From Actinomycetota bacterium (lineage in GTDB: Bacteria; Actinomycetota; Thermoleophilia; RBG-16-64-13): 39,831 bases of DNA. This document shows, one piece after another, positions 8,600 to 17,038 of this stretch. Each line of letters begins with the position of its first letter. Position 1 is the first letter of the stretch. Below the pieces are notes generated by a model. It made no database searches. It was not told the origin of the DNA and worked only from the letters and a program-made list of their open reading frames with translations. A program made the translations under genes and the position numbers. The stretch lies in contig JAAYCW010000176.1 in assembly GCA_012729575.1 (NCBI GenBank), positions 1-39,831 on the forward strand, written 5' to 3'.

Positions 8600-9217
8600 G
8601 TGAGATTCAAGATCCACCTCGACGGTGTGGAGCATGAGGTCGAGGCCACTGCCGACGGGAAGCTCGTGCTGGACGGTGAGAAGCTGCAGGTGAAGGTCAC
8701 ATATCCGTCGGACGATCGGCGCGCGGTGCAGGTGGGTGACAAGATCTACGACGTCCGCGTGGTGGAGAACTGTGCCGACACCGGTATCGTGATGCTGGAG
8801 GTGGCGGGGGAGCGTGTCCCAATGACGGTGACCGACGTGGCGAAGGCCGCGCCGCCTGTGCTGGGTGCGATTCCCGGCGGGGCGGTTCCGGTTGGAGCAT
8901 CGGGGGGCGCCGCCGCTGCGGGAGCGGCTTCTCCGGTGAGCGTCCCGGGATCGAGCGATGGAGGCGGTAGAGGAGAAGGCTCGTCCGGAGCGGTGGAGGA
9001 CGTCAAGGACGGCATCTGGGCTCCGGTTCCCGGCAAGATAGTCGAGGTGTTCGTCAAGGCCGGCGACGTGGTTGAGGAGGGAACCGCTCTGCTGGTTCTG
9101 GAGGCCATGAAGATGGAGAACGAACTACACGCGTCCCATGGAGCGACCGTAGCGGCGGTGCTGGTTAGGAAGGGTGATCAGGCCGAGAAGGGTCAGTTGC
9201 TGGTGGCCTTTTCCTGA
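8600..9217 (+). CDS. Biotin carboxyl carrier protein (1.3S-type) with N-terminal docking domain
   Basis: A 205-residue biotin carrier. The C-terminal 75 residues are a biotinyl domain with the canonical EAMKMENEL biotinylation motif (lysine near residue 172) and the IWAPVPGKIVEVFVKAGD opening. The first 75 residues look like the small beta domain that precedes the biotinyl domain in acyl-CoA and pyruvate carboxylases. A Gly/Ala/Pro/Ser-rich flexible linker joins the two. The true start is GTG 8600, with GGAGG seven bases upstream and only one base after the 5S stop; the longer ORF from 8480 is out of place inside the 5S gene. It probably shuttles carboxyl groups between the 12S and 5S-like subunits. 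The convergent TPR gene lies 88 bp downstream. Confidence 0.9.
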   Translation: MRFKIHLDGVEHEVEATADGKLVLDGEKLQVKVTYPSDDRRAVQVGDKIYDVRVVENCADTGIVMLEVAGERVPMTVTDVAKAAPPVLGAIPGGAVPVGASGGAAAAGAASPVSVPGSSDGGGRGEGSSGAVEDVKDGIWAPVPGKIVEVFVKAGDVVEEGTALLVLEAMKMENELHASHGATVAAVLVRKGDQAEKGQLLVAFS

Positions 9218-9305
9218 AACGGCCTGCCGGGAACTGATGAAGTTCTGGCGCCGGGGCGCCGAGCCGGTTGGGGCGGGCGCCGGCACGTCGGCCGCGTTAT
9301 GCCCG

Positions 9306-11078
9306 TCAGCCCGCGTCGGCCCGAATGGCGAGGGCGCGGTCCTGCGCCGCCGCGGCGTCGGCTCCCCTTCCCATCTCGGCGTAGAGTGCGGCCAGATCAT
9401 CGAGGCCTGCTGCAAGGTCGGCGTGCTGTGGGCCTAGATTGTGCTCTCGGATGTCCAGCGCACGCTTGTAGAGAGGTTCTGCCTCCAGGTAGCGCTTCTG
9501 GGCGCGATATGCCTCGGCGAGGTTCTCCAGACTGGTGGCCACATGGGGGTCGTCTGGGCCCAGGGTGGCTTCTCTGATGGACAGGGCCCGGAGGTGCAGC
9601 GGCTCAGCCTCGGAGTAACGGTTCTGAGCGTCGTACATCACGGCCAAGTTCCCGAGGCTCACAGCTACGTCGGGGTGGTCCGGCCCCAGACTGCCTTCGC
9701 GGATAGCGAGTGAGCGTCGATAGAGCGGTTCGGCTTCGTCGTACCGCTCTTGAACCGAGAGTAGTACGGCGAGACCGTTCAAAGCCAGGGCCACCTCAGG
9801 ATCATTCCGCCCCAGGGCTTCCTCGCCGACGGCCAGTGCTTCCCTATACAGCGGCTCCGCCTTGTCATGGCGCCCCAGTGCGTAGTAGACCTCCGCCAGG
9901 CCGTTCAGACTGGTCACGAGGTCCGGGTGCGCCGCCTTGAGGTTGCGCGTTCGGATGGAGAGCGCTCGTTCGTATAGCGGCTGCGCTGTTTCGTACTCGC
10001 CCCGGATCCGACGCAGATCCGCCAGATGGGTGAGGCAGGCTGCTACCTCGGCATGGTCGGGACCGTAGGCCTTCTCCCAGATGACCAACGCGCGCTGTTG
10101 AAGCGCCTCGGCTTCATCGTACCGGCCGGTAGAGGCCCGGAGGAGCCCTAGACCGGTCAGGGTGGCCGCGACCCGGGGATGCCCAGGGCCCAGCGCTTCT
10201 TCTTGAATGGCGAGAGCACGCTCGTAAGGCGGCTCGGCCGCAGCCCCATCGTTTGACGCTGCCTGAAGATCGGCCAATCTCAGCAGACTCGAGGCGACCT
10301 CAGGGTGGCGTGGTCCGAGCGCTTTCTCGCGGATGGCCAGAGCGCGTTCGTGGAGAGCCCGGGCCTCCGAATCGCGACCCTGCAGCTGCACGACGTCGGC
10401 GAGGACGCTAAGAGTGGTGGCCACGTCCGGATGGTCGGGACCGACCGCTCGCTCCCAGGCGGCCAAGCTGTCGGCAAAGCGTCTCTCCGCCTCGGGGTAA
10501 TCTCTCCGGGCCGTCGCCAAACCGGCCAAGTTGTCGAGACTCGGGCACAGCCTGGGATGCCCACTGCCCAGCGCATCCTCTCTGATGTGGAGCGCCCGCT
10601 TGAAAAGAGACTCAGCTTCGGCATAGTCCTGCTGGGCTTGGCGGCAGGCGGCCAGGTCATCCAAGGCGACCGCGATCTGCACGTGGTCGCAACCGAGGAC
10701 TACCTCCCGGGCTGCGAGCACCTGACGGTAGAGTGACTCCGCCTCAGCCCAATTGCCCTGACCGGCACATGCACGGGCAAGGTTCTCAAGGCTGAGGATC
10801 GTGTCCGGATGGCCCTCGGGCAGTGTCTCTTCACGGAGGGCCAGTGCGCGGCGGTGAAGCGGCTCGGCCATCGCAAACCATCCTCGCGCGTCATAGAGGA
10901 CGGCCAGGGACGAGACGGCCGAGGCGACCGCCAGCTGATCGGGCTCCGAGGTCTGCTCTTGGGCGGCCAGGGCCGCTTCGGCGGTCCCCAGAGCGCGATC
11001 GAGATCCCCCTCTTTGAACAGGAGGGATACTTCCTCGGCCAGAGCCTGATATGCGCGGAGTTCAGAAGCTGCGTCCAT
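9306..11078 (-). CDS. Tetratricopeptide (kinesin light chain-like) repeat protein
   Basis: A protein of about 590 residues built almost wholly from 42-residue TPR units of the kinesin-light-chain type. Each unit carries variants of YxEAEPLYxRALAIREexLGPdHPdVA; I count twelve full units plus a partial last one. There is no signal peptide, membrane helix or catalytic domain. Such proteins are usually protein-interaction scaffolds, and bacterial ones often sit beside kinases, proteases or NTPases, but none adjoins here. The ATG at 11078 (MDAASELRAY) is preferred over the ORF start at 11120, because a promoter lies between them and would place the transcript start within a few bases of this ATG. 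No Shine-Dalgarno is visible, so translation is probably leaderless. Partner and role unknown. Confidence 0.85.
   Translation of the reverse strand: MDAASELRAYQALAEEVSLLFKEGDLDRALGTAEAALAAQEQTSEPDQLAVASAVSSLAVLYDARGWFAMAEPLHRRALALREETLPEGHPDTILSLENLARACAGQGNWAEAESLYRQVLAAREVVLGCDHVQIAVALDDLAACRQAQQDYAEAESLFKRALHIREDALGSGHPRLCPSLDNLAGLATARRDYPEAERRFADSLAAWERAVGPDHPDVATTLSVLADVVQLQGRDSEARALHERALAIREKALGPRHPEVASSLLRLADLQAASNDGAAAEPPYERALAIQEEALGPGHPRVAATLTGLGLLRASTGRYDEAEALQQRALVIWEKAYGPDHAEVAACLTHLADLRRIRGEYETAQPLYERALSIRTRNLKAAHPDLVTSLNGLAEVYYALGRHDKAEPLYREALAVGEEALGRNDPEVALALNGLAVLLSVQERYDEAEPLYRRSLAIREGSLGPDHPDVAVSLGNLAVMYDAQNRYSEAEPLHLRALSIREATLGPDDPHVATSLENLAEAYRAQKRYLEAEPLYKRALDIREHNLGPQHADLAAGLDDLAALYAEMGRGADAAAAQDRALAIRADAG
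9400..10960 (-). repeat. Tandem 126-bp coding repeats (TPR units)
   Basis: The TPR gene consists of about twelve diverged 126-bp repeats in the same frame, recognisable by recurring codons for ALAIRE...LGPDHP. The repeats are diverged at the DNA level, so recent expansion is not evident, but homologous unequal recombination could change copy number. Confidence 0.7.
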
Positions 11079-11087
11079 GGCGCGAGA

Positions 11088-11116
11088 ACTGTATAGGCTG
11101 CCCGGCCCCGCGTCAA
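11088..11116 (-). promoter_or_regulatory. Promoter of the TPR gene, leaderless or near-leaderless
   Basis: On the minus strand TTGACG (11116-11111) is followed after 17 bases by TACAGT (11093-11088). The predicted transcription start is only a few bases from the ATG at 11078. No ribosome-binding site fits in between, supporting leaderless translation. Confidence 0.5.
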
Positions 11117-11191
11117 CCATCTGCGGGAGTGGACGGCACTGAGGCTCACGGTGAGGCTGCGGTAGGTAGCCCCGGTTAGGAACTCGCTCAG

Positions 11192-11221
11192 TTGACAGGA
11201 GATATAGTTTTGTGTGAAACT
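11192..11221 (+). promoter_or_regulatory. Possible marR-exporter promoter
   Basis: A perfect TTGACA at 11192-11197 is followed after 18 bases by GAAACT (11216-11221), a weak -10. This is the only good -35 in the gap before marR. The inverted repeats listed separately overlap and follow the -10. Confidence 0.4.
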
Positions 11222-11234
11222 GTTTTGTCCAAAA
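11206..11234 (+). promoter_or_regulatory. Two AT-rich inverted repeats, candidate MarR operators
   Basis: AGTTT-N6-AAACT (11206-11221) and TTTTG-TC-CAAAA (11223-11234) lie side by side in an unusually AT-rich patch, 70-100 bp upstream of marR and on the candidate -10. Position and symmetry fit autoregulation by the MarR dimer, as is common in MarR-exporter operons. Confidence 0.45.
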
Positions 11235-11302
11235 TGGTCAGCGTGGCCTCTGGGGGTGGTCCCGCTCCCTGACGGTCCGGAAAAGGGGGGACCACACACA
11301 GT

Positions 11303-11830
11303 ATGACCATGCCTAACCAGTCTCCCCCCATTCCCGGGCCACAACTCGACAACGTCGATCATCTGACCGTTCGTGTCTTTCAGGCCATGGGCAGGTTGAT
11401 GCACCTCCACCGCTTGGCCATGCAGAAGATGGTGACGGAGAGGGGTGTCCAGCCTCCTGAGATGATTGCTCTCTCTCTGCTTCGGGTCAATAACGGCGCC
11501 ACCCAGAGCGAGCTGGGCGGCGTTCTTCACCTGTCTCCGCCGAGGGTCAGCACCATCTTGAGCTCCCTTGAGGAGAGTGGCGCGGTCGTGCGCCGCCCTG
11601 ACGAGGCCGACCGGCGTCTCACCAGAGTCTTCCTGACGGCTGAAGGCCGTCGCAGAGAAGAAGAGCATCGGGCCATCTTGAGTGACTTCGTCGAGGGGAC
11701 TATCGGAGCCTTGTCCGAAGCCGATCGGCGTGAGCTGGAACGTCTGCTTGGAGAGCTGGCCGAGCGGACGCAAGAAGTGCTGGACGATGGTTCAACCGAG
11801 GAGTCCGGGGGAGGCGTCCCGGCCGGATGA
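11303..11830 (+). CDS. MarR family transcriptional regulator
   Basis: A 175-residue winged-helix regulator of the MarR family. The DNA-binding region reads NGATQSELGGVLHLSPPRVSTILSSLEESGAVVRR, followed by the wing DEADRRLTRVFLT (residues about 55-115). The flanking N- and C-terminal helices form the usual dimer interface. Its last four bases overlap the start of the first ABC half-transporter (ATGA). It therefore probably represses this exporter operon and releases on binding a drug or toxic compound, as in LmrR/LmrCD-type arrangements. Candidate operators lie upstream at 11206-11234. The ATG at 11303 is chosen with a G-rich stretch about 12 bases upstream; a second ATG at 11309 is possible. 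The inducer cannot be told from sequence. Confidence 0.9.
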   Translation: MTMPNQSPPIPGPQLDNVDHLTVRVFQAMGRLMHLHRLAMQKMVTERGVQPPEMIALSLLRVNNGATQSELGGVLHLSPPRVSTILSSLEESGAVVRRPDEADRRLTRVFLTAEGRRREEEHRAILSDFVEGTIGALSEADRRELERLLGELAERTQEVLDDGSTEESGGGVPAG

Positions 11831-13569
11831 CACGACTCCTTATCACTTACCTCAAGCCGTACTGGAAGGAGATCACGGTGGTCTTCTTCCTTGTCCTGGT
11901 CCGGGCGGTCACCAACCTCTATCTGCCCACCCTCAACGCCGACATCATCAACGATGGCGTCGCCAAGGGTGATACCGGATACATCTGGGAGGTGGGCGGT
12001 TACATGCTCCTGGTGACCCTACTGCAGGTCATCTGCACCATCATCGGCACATACTTGGGAGCTAAGGCGGCGATGGCCTTCGGTCGTGACGTACGGAGCG
12101 CCTTCTTCCGTAAAGTGGAGAGCCTCTCCCAGGGCGAGATTAACCGGTTCGGCGCCCCTTCGCTCATCACGCGCAGCACGAACGACGTCCAGCAGATCCA
12201 GATGGTGGTCGCGATAGGTCTCTCGTTGATGCTGTTCGCGCCCATGATGCTCATCGGGGGTCTGTTCATGGCCCTCCGCCAGGATGCTCCTCTATCGTTG
12301 ACCCTGGCCGTCATCCTGCCTCTGATGATCATCTCACTGGGGCTGATCATATGGCGGGCACTGCCCTGGTTCCGGTCCATGCAGGTCAAGATCGACCGGC
12401 TCAACCAGGTGATGCGGGAACAGCTCAGTGGGGTGCGCGTTATTCGGGCCTTTGCCCGGACCGACTATGAGGCCCGTCGTTTCGAGCGCGCCAATGCGGA
12501 ACTCACCGAAGTGGGTCTGCGGGTCATGCGCCTGTTCGCCATCATGTTCCCCACGCTCTTCGGGATCATGAACTTCTCCACCATAGCGATCATGTGGTAC
12601 GGAGCGATCCGCATCGACAGCCTGGAGATGCCCATTGGCAACCTGACCGCCTTCATCGCTTATGTCATGCAGATACTCATGTCGATCATGATGGCCTCCA
12701 TGCTGGCTTCGTTCATTCCCAGGGCATCCGCGGCGGGGACGCGCGTGCAGGAAGTGATCGACGTAGAACCCGGCATCGTCGATCCTGCGAACCCGGTTAT
12801 GATCCCCAGCCTGGCTGGAGAGGCCAGGGGAGTTGTCGAGTTCAAAGACGTGGAGTTCCGCTATCCCGGGGCGGAAGAAGCGGTTCTCACCAACGTCAAC
12901 TTCACAGCCAGGCCCGGTCAGACCACGGCCATCGTGGGAAGTACAGGGAGCGGCAAGTCCACGCTCATCAGCCTGATTCCGCGTCTGTACGACGTGACCT
13001 CGGGGTCCATCACCATCGACGGGGTCGATGTGCGGGATATGGACAGATCAGATCTCTGGAGTCACATCGGCTTCGTTCCACAGAAGGCCTTCCTGTTCTC
13101 GGGTACGGTGGCCAGTAATCTCCGCTATGGCGATGAGAAGGCCACCGACGAGGAGCTATGGCGCGCGCTGGAGGTAGCTCAGGCGGCAGAGTTCGTGCGG
13201 GCCATGCCCGCCGGTCTCGAAGAGCCCATCATGCAGGGCGGCACCAACGTGTCGGGAGGTCAGCGGCAGCGGTTGGCGATCGCACGCGCACTCGTGAAGA
13301 GGGCCGAGATCAACGTCTTCGACGACAGTCTCTCGGCGCTTGATTTTAAGACCGACTCGATGTTGCGGGCCGCCCTCAAGCGGGAGATCACCAACGCCAC
13401 GATGTTCGTTGTGGCCCAGCGGATCAGCAGCATCATGCACGCCGAGCAGATCATCGTGCTGGACGAGGGCACCATCGCGGGCCTAGGGACCCACGACGAA
13501 CTCATGGAGACCTGCAAGACCTATCAGGAGATAGTGTACTCGCAGCTCTCCGCGGAAGAAGCGGCATGA
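11827..13569 (+). CDS. Heterodimeric ABC exporter, half 1 (degenerate ATP site)
   Basis: A 580-residue type I ABC exporter half: six transmembrane helices (residues 1-320) then a nucleotide-binding domain. Walker A is GSTGSGKST, the signature is NVSGGQRQRL and Walker B ends INVFDDSLSALD. The usual catalytic glutamate after Walker B is aspartate here, which marks the non-hydrolytic site in heterodimeric exporters such as TM287/288, BmrCD and LmrCD. The partner's non-canonical signature (ISQGE) would complete that same site, so the two proteins fit each other. It overlaps marR by four bases upstream and half 2 by four bases downstream. Likely exports hydrophobic drugs, lipids or peptides; the substrate is unknown. 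Confidence 0.92.
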   Translation: MTRLLITYLKPYWKEITVVFFLVLVRAVTNLYLPTLNADIINDGVAKGDTGYIWEVGGYMLLVTLLQVICTIIGTYLGAKAAMAFGRDVRSAFFRKVESLSQGEINRFGAPSLITRSTNDVQQIQMVVAIGLSLMLFAPMMLIGGLFMALRQDAPLSLTLAVILPLMIISLGLIIWRALPWFRSMQVKIDRLNQVMREQLSGVRVIRAFARTDYEARRFERANAELTEVGLRVMRLFAIMFPTLFGIMNFSTIAIMWYGAIRIDSLEMPIGNLTAFIAYVMQILMSIMMASMLASFIPRASAAGTRVQEVIDVEPGIVDPANPVMIPSLAGEARGVVEFKDVEFRYPGAEEAVLTNVNFTARPGQTTAIVGSTGSGKSTLISLIPRLYDVTSGSITIDGVDVRDMDRSDLWSHIGFVPQKAFLFSGTVASNLRYGDEKATDEELWRALEVAQAAEFVRAMPAGLEEPIMQGGTNVSGGQRQRLAIARALVKRAEINVFDDSLSALDFKTDSMLRAALKREITNATMFVVAQRISSIMHAEQIIVLDEGTIAGLGTHDELMETCKTYQEIVYSQLSAEEAA

Positions 13570-15581
13570 GCGACGGACGGCCAAGCGGGAAGAGTGAGAG
13601 CGCGGGCGCAATGATGCCCGGCCCCGGCCGCCGAGGTCCCCGAGGCGGGCACCACACGCCGGGTCCCCCGGGGCTGATCGGCACCGGGGACAAGCCCAGG
13701 CACTTCAAAGAGTCGTTCAAACGTTTGGTGCGCTCGTTGCGGCCGGAGCGCGTTCTGATAGTCGTGGTCATCGCGCTGACCATCGTCAGCGTCGCCTGTC
13801 AGATCGCGGCACCCAAGATCATGGCCGGGGCTACCGACGACATCTTCGCGGGTGTCATGAGCCGGCAGATCAACGGTTATGCGGGTGATTCCTGGACCAA
13901 GGAGCAGGTGGTCGCGCAGCTGGAGGCCACCGGCGAGACGGACATGGCCAAGATGCTTGCCGAGATGGAGCTCCGCCCGGGGCAGGGAGTCAACTTCGCC
14001 TCCGTGAATAGAGTGCTCCTTATCGTGGTGGCCGTCTACCTGTTAAGCGCGCTCCTTGCCTGGCTCCAAGGCTTTCTCATGGCAGGTATCGTGCAGCGCA
14101 CCGCATATAAGTTGCGCCGGGATGTGGACGACAAAATAGCCCTTCTACCGCTGAAGTACTTCGATAGCCACGCCCGAGGCGACATCCTTAGCCGTTTGAC
14201 CAACGATATCGACAACATCCAGCAGACCATGCAACAGGTGCTGATGCAGATCATCCAGAGCATACTCACCTTGATCGGCGTGCTGGCCATGATGTTCTGG
14301 ATCAGTCCTTTGCTCGCGTTGATCTCGCTGATAGTTCTGCCGGTCTCGGCGGTCATAGCTATCGTGATCGCCAAGCGGTCACAGAAGCAGTTCGCGCGAC
14401 AGTGGGATAGGACGGGTGACGTGAACGGCCATGTCGAAGAGATGTTCACCGGACACAACATCGTGAAGACCTTCGGGCGCCAGCAGGAGGCCATCGACAC
14501 CTTCGATCAGCACAACGACGGTCTGTATGAGGCCAGCTTCAAGGCCCAGTTCATCTCGGGCATCATCATGCCGGCCACCTTCTTCGTGTCGAACCTCAAC
14601 TACGTGGCCGTCTGCGTGCTGGGCGGGCTCCGGGTCGCGAATGGGACCATGTCTCTGGGCGACGTGCAGGCTTTCATCCAGTATGTGCATCAATTCGGCC
14701 AGCCCATCTCTCAGGTCGCAAGCGTGGCGAATGTCATGCAATCGGCAGTGGCTTCGGCCGAGCGGGTCTTCGAACTGCTTGACGAAGAGGAGGAGTCGGC
14801 CGACCCGCTGCCTCCGGTCGTTCTCGAGCAGGCTGCGGGGCATATCGTCATGCGTGACGTCTCCTTCCGCTACGTTGCCGATACGCCGCTGATCGAGAAT
14901 CTGAACGTTGAGGTGCTGCCCGGGCAGACGGTGGCCATAGTGGGTCCGACAGGTGCGGGGAAGACCACGCTCGTCAATCTGCTCATGCGCTTCTACGAGA
15001 TCGACGAAGGCAGCATCACCATCGACGGTGTCGATACCCGGGACATGAGCCGGGATGGTCTGCGCCGGCTGTTCGGGATGGTGCTACAAGACGCCTGGTT
15101 GTTCTCGGGCAGTATTCAGGACAACATCGCCTACGGCAAAGAGGATGCCACCTGGGACGAGATCCAGGCGGCCGCGGAGGCGGCCCACGTGCATCATTTC
15201 GCTCGGACGCTGCCCGATGGATACGAGACCGTAGTCGAGGATGACTCCACCAATATCTCCCAGGGTGAGCGACAACTCCTCACCATCGCCCGCGCCTTCC
15301 TGGCCGATCCGCAGATCCTCATCCTGGACGAGGCGACCAGCTCAGTTGATACCAGAACCGAGGTGTTGATCCAACGCGCTATGGCCAGACTGCTGAAGGG
15401 GCGCACCAGCTTCATCATCGCTCACCGGTTGTCGACCATCAGGGAAGCCGACGTCATCTTGGTCATGAACGAGGGCGACATAGTGGAGCAGGGGACGCAT
15501 CACGAGCTGCTCTGCCGGAAGGGCTTCTACTACGACCTCTACAACAGCCAGTTTGCGGAGGCGCTGGAGGAAGCCTGCTGA
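13566..15581 (+). CDS. Heterodimeric ABC exporter, half 2 (catalytic ATP site)
   Basis: A 671-residue ABC exporter half. It starts with a Gly/Pro/Arg-rich cytoplasmic extension of about 45 residues, then six membrane helices with a periplasmic-loop insertion between TM1 and TM2 (about residues 90-155). The nucleotide-binding domain has Walker A GPTGAGKTT, signature NISQGERQLL (Gln-Gly-Glu in place of Gly-Gly-Gln) and an intact Walker B with glutamate, ILILDEATSSVD. The intact glutamate pairs with the normal VSGGQ signature of half 1 to give the hydrolysing site. The start overlaps the stop of half 1 (ATGA). A gap of 160 bp follows, so the operon probably ends here. Confidence 0.92.
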   Translation: MSDGRPSGKSESAGAMMPGPGRRGPRGGHHTPGPPGLIGTGDKPRHFKESFKRLVRSLRPERVLIVVVIALTIVSVACQIAAPKIMAGATDDIFAGVMSRQINGYAGDSWTKEQVVAQLEATGETDMAKMLAEMELRPGQGVNFASVNRVLLIVVAVYLLSALLAWLQGFLMAGIVQRTAYKLRRDVDDKIALLPLKYFDSHARGDILSRLTNDIDNIQQTMQQVLMQIIQSILTLIGVLAMMFWISPLLALISLIVLPVSAVIAIVIAKRSQKQFARQWDRTGDVNGHVEEMFTGHNIVKTFGRQQEAIDTFDQHNDGLYEASFKAQFISGIIMPATFFVSNLNYVAVCVLGGLRVANGTMSLGDVQAFIQYVHQFGQPISQVASVANVMQSAVASAERVFELLDEEEESADPLPPVVLEQAAGHIVMRDVSFRYVADTPLIENLNVEVLPGQTVAIVGPTGAGKTTLVNLLMRFYEIDEGSITIDGVDTRDMSRDGLRRLFGMVLQDAWLFSGSIQDNIAYGKEDATWDEIQAAAEAAHVHHFARTLPDGYETVVEDDSTNISQGERQLLTIARAFLADPQILILDEATSSVDTRTEVLIQRAMARLLKGRTSFIIAHRLSTIREADVILVMNEGDIVEQGTHHELLCRKGFYYDLYNSQFAEALEEAC

Positions 15582-15650
15582 CGGGCCGTGTGGCGGGGCC
15601 GGTTGACCGGCGGGCTGAACGGCCTATCGACGGGGTGTAGAGGCCGACGC

Positions 15651-15741
15651 TTGACAAGGGGGCCCGTGTGGGTGAACCTTGCGCGAGTTTTCCGGCGGCG
15701 GCCGAGGTTGTGTGCTGGACGAGACGCGCTGAGGAGCATGT
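15651..15741 (+). promoter_or_regulatory. Possible promoter/leader region of the amino-sugar cluster
   Basis: The 160-bp gap after the exporter operon contains a perfect TTGACA at 15651-15656, but only a weak -10 (around GAACCT) follows. GAGGAG lies five to six bases before the ATG at 15742. The promoter call is weak; the ribosome-binding site is good. Confidence 0.25.
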
Positions 15742-16968
15742 ATGGACTTGCAGCCGAGGGGCTATGACAAGGTAGTTCAGCTGGTCGAGAAGGGAGTGAC
15801 CGTCCCCAATCCTTTCAGCCTTGATATAGGCGACGAGGTGGACGCGACCCGCATCTCCGGGGATGGCGTGACTATTTACCCGGGATGTCGCATCTACGGA
15901 GCGCAGACGGTGATCTCCGCCGGGGTGAAGCTGGGCGCTGAGGCGCCGGTCACTTTGGACGACTGCAGGCTGGGCCCGTCCGTGGAGTTGAAAGGGGGCT
16001 ACTTCAAGCAGTCGGTCCTCCTGGAAAAAGCCAACATGGGCTCGGGCGCCCAGGTGCGAGAGGGGTGTCTGCTCGAGGAGGAGGCCAACGGCGCCCACTG
16101 TGTGGGGCTCAAGCAGACCATCCTTTTCCCCTTCGTCACCTTGGGCAGCCTCATCAACTTCTGCGACTGTCTCATGGCCGGCGGCACCAGCCGGAGGGAC
16201 CACAGTGAAGTGGGCAGTTCCTACATCCACTTCAATTACACGCCTGACGGCGACAAGACCACCGCCTCCTTGTTCGGCGACGTGCCACGTGGGGTCATGC
16301 TCGACCGGCCGCCCATCTTCCTGGGTGGGCAGGGGGGAGCGGTCGGTCCGGTGCGGGTGGGCTTCGGCACGGTGGTGGCTGCGGGCTCGGTACTGCTGGA
16401 GGATGTACTCGACGACGGCCAGTTGGTGGCCGCCGTTCCCCCGCCCGGCTTCAAGCGGGTTCGTCGCCCTCATGCCTATAAGAACCTGGTGCGGGTGGTG
16501 CGCAACAACGTGGTTTATCTGGCCAACCTGGTGGCTTTGGAGGAATGGTACAGAAGAGTGAGGAGGCCCTTCTTCGCCCGTCAGGAGATGGGAGAACTCT
16601 TGTATGCGGGCGCGCTTGAAGTACTGGCGCTGGCTAAGGATGAGCGGCTGAAACGTTTGACCGCCATGGCCGGCAAGGTGCCGGCGGCCGAGTCGCCGGG
16701 GAAGGACTTCAAGGAGAAGGCGGGCGAGCTCTGTGAAGTCTTCACCGAAGCGGCCGCCGTCCGGGAGACCGGCCCGGAAGGGCTGGAGTTCTTGGGGGCA
16801 GTGGAGTCGGGGACCTCAGCGTCCGCCGGCTACCTGGAGACCATACAGGGACTCACACCCGAGGTGGCCGCCAGAGGCACGCGGTGGCTGCAAGAGATAG
16901 TTGACGGACTCTGCAGGGGAGCAGATTCGTGCTTCCCGTCGATGAGCCTCTTCGGAGAGAGGGCGTAG
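15742..16968 (+). CDS. Left-handed beta-helix protein, putative UDP-GlcNAc pyrophosphorylase/acetyltransferase-like
   Basis: A 408-residue protein whose first 270 residues show repeated hexapeptide turns typical of a left-handed parallel beta helix (for example VTIYPGCRIYGAQTVISAGV). It also has a segment SSYIHFNYTPDGDKTT and VGFGTVVAAGSVLLEDV, similar to the acetyltransferase half of GlmU. There is no LAAGxGTRM motif, so the uridylyltransferase domain of GlmU is missing. The C-terminal 130 residues are helical and unassigned. It is directly upstream of phosphoglucosamine mutase and a NagB-like gene, so a role in acetylating or handling amino-sugar phosphates for cell-wall precursors is a reasonable inference. 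Whether it can act as a pyrophosphorylase, as some homologues are labelled, cannot be judged here. Confidence 0.7.
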   Translation: MDLQPRGYDKVVQLVEKGVTVPNPFSLDIGDEVDATRISGDGVTIYPGCRIYGAQTVISAGVKLGAEAPVTLDDCRLGPSVELKGGYFKQSVLLEKANMGSGAQVREGCLLEEEANGAHCVGLKQTILFPFVTLGSLINFCDCLMAGGTSRRDHSEVGSSYIHFNYTPDGDKTTASLFGDVPRGVMLDRPPIFLGGQGGAVGPVRVGFGTVVAAGSVLLEDVLDDGQLVAAVPPPGFKRVRRPHAYKNLVRVVRNNVVYLANLVALEEWYRRVRRPFFARQEMGELLYAGALEVLALAKDERLKRLTAMAGKVPAAESPGKDFKEKAGELCEVFTEAAAVRETGPEGLEFLGAVESGTSASAGYLETIQGLTPEVAARGTRWLQEIVDGLCRGADSCFPSMSLFGERA

Positions 16969-17038
16969 AAGCTTCACACGATATACAAGCAGCAAGTACC
17001 TGTTGAGAAGATGCATACCTACTGAGGAAGGGGCGGCG

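Noticed and set aside
9247-9260. GGCGCCGGGGCGCC after the biotin carrier gene as a terminator
   Set aside because: The loop would have only two bases and there is no T-tract; it is common-type GC-rich sequence.
15463-16473. Long minus-strand ORF (336 aa)
   Set aside because: It lies antisense to the exporter end and the beta-helix gene, has low-complexity composition and no recognisable motif.
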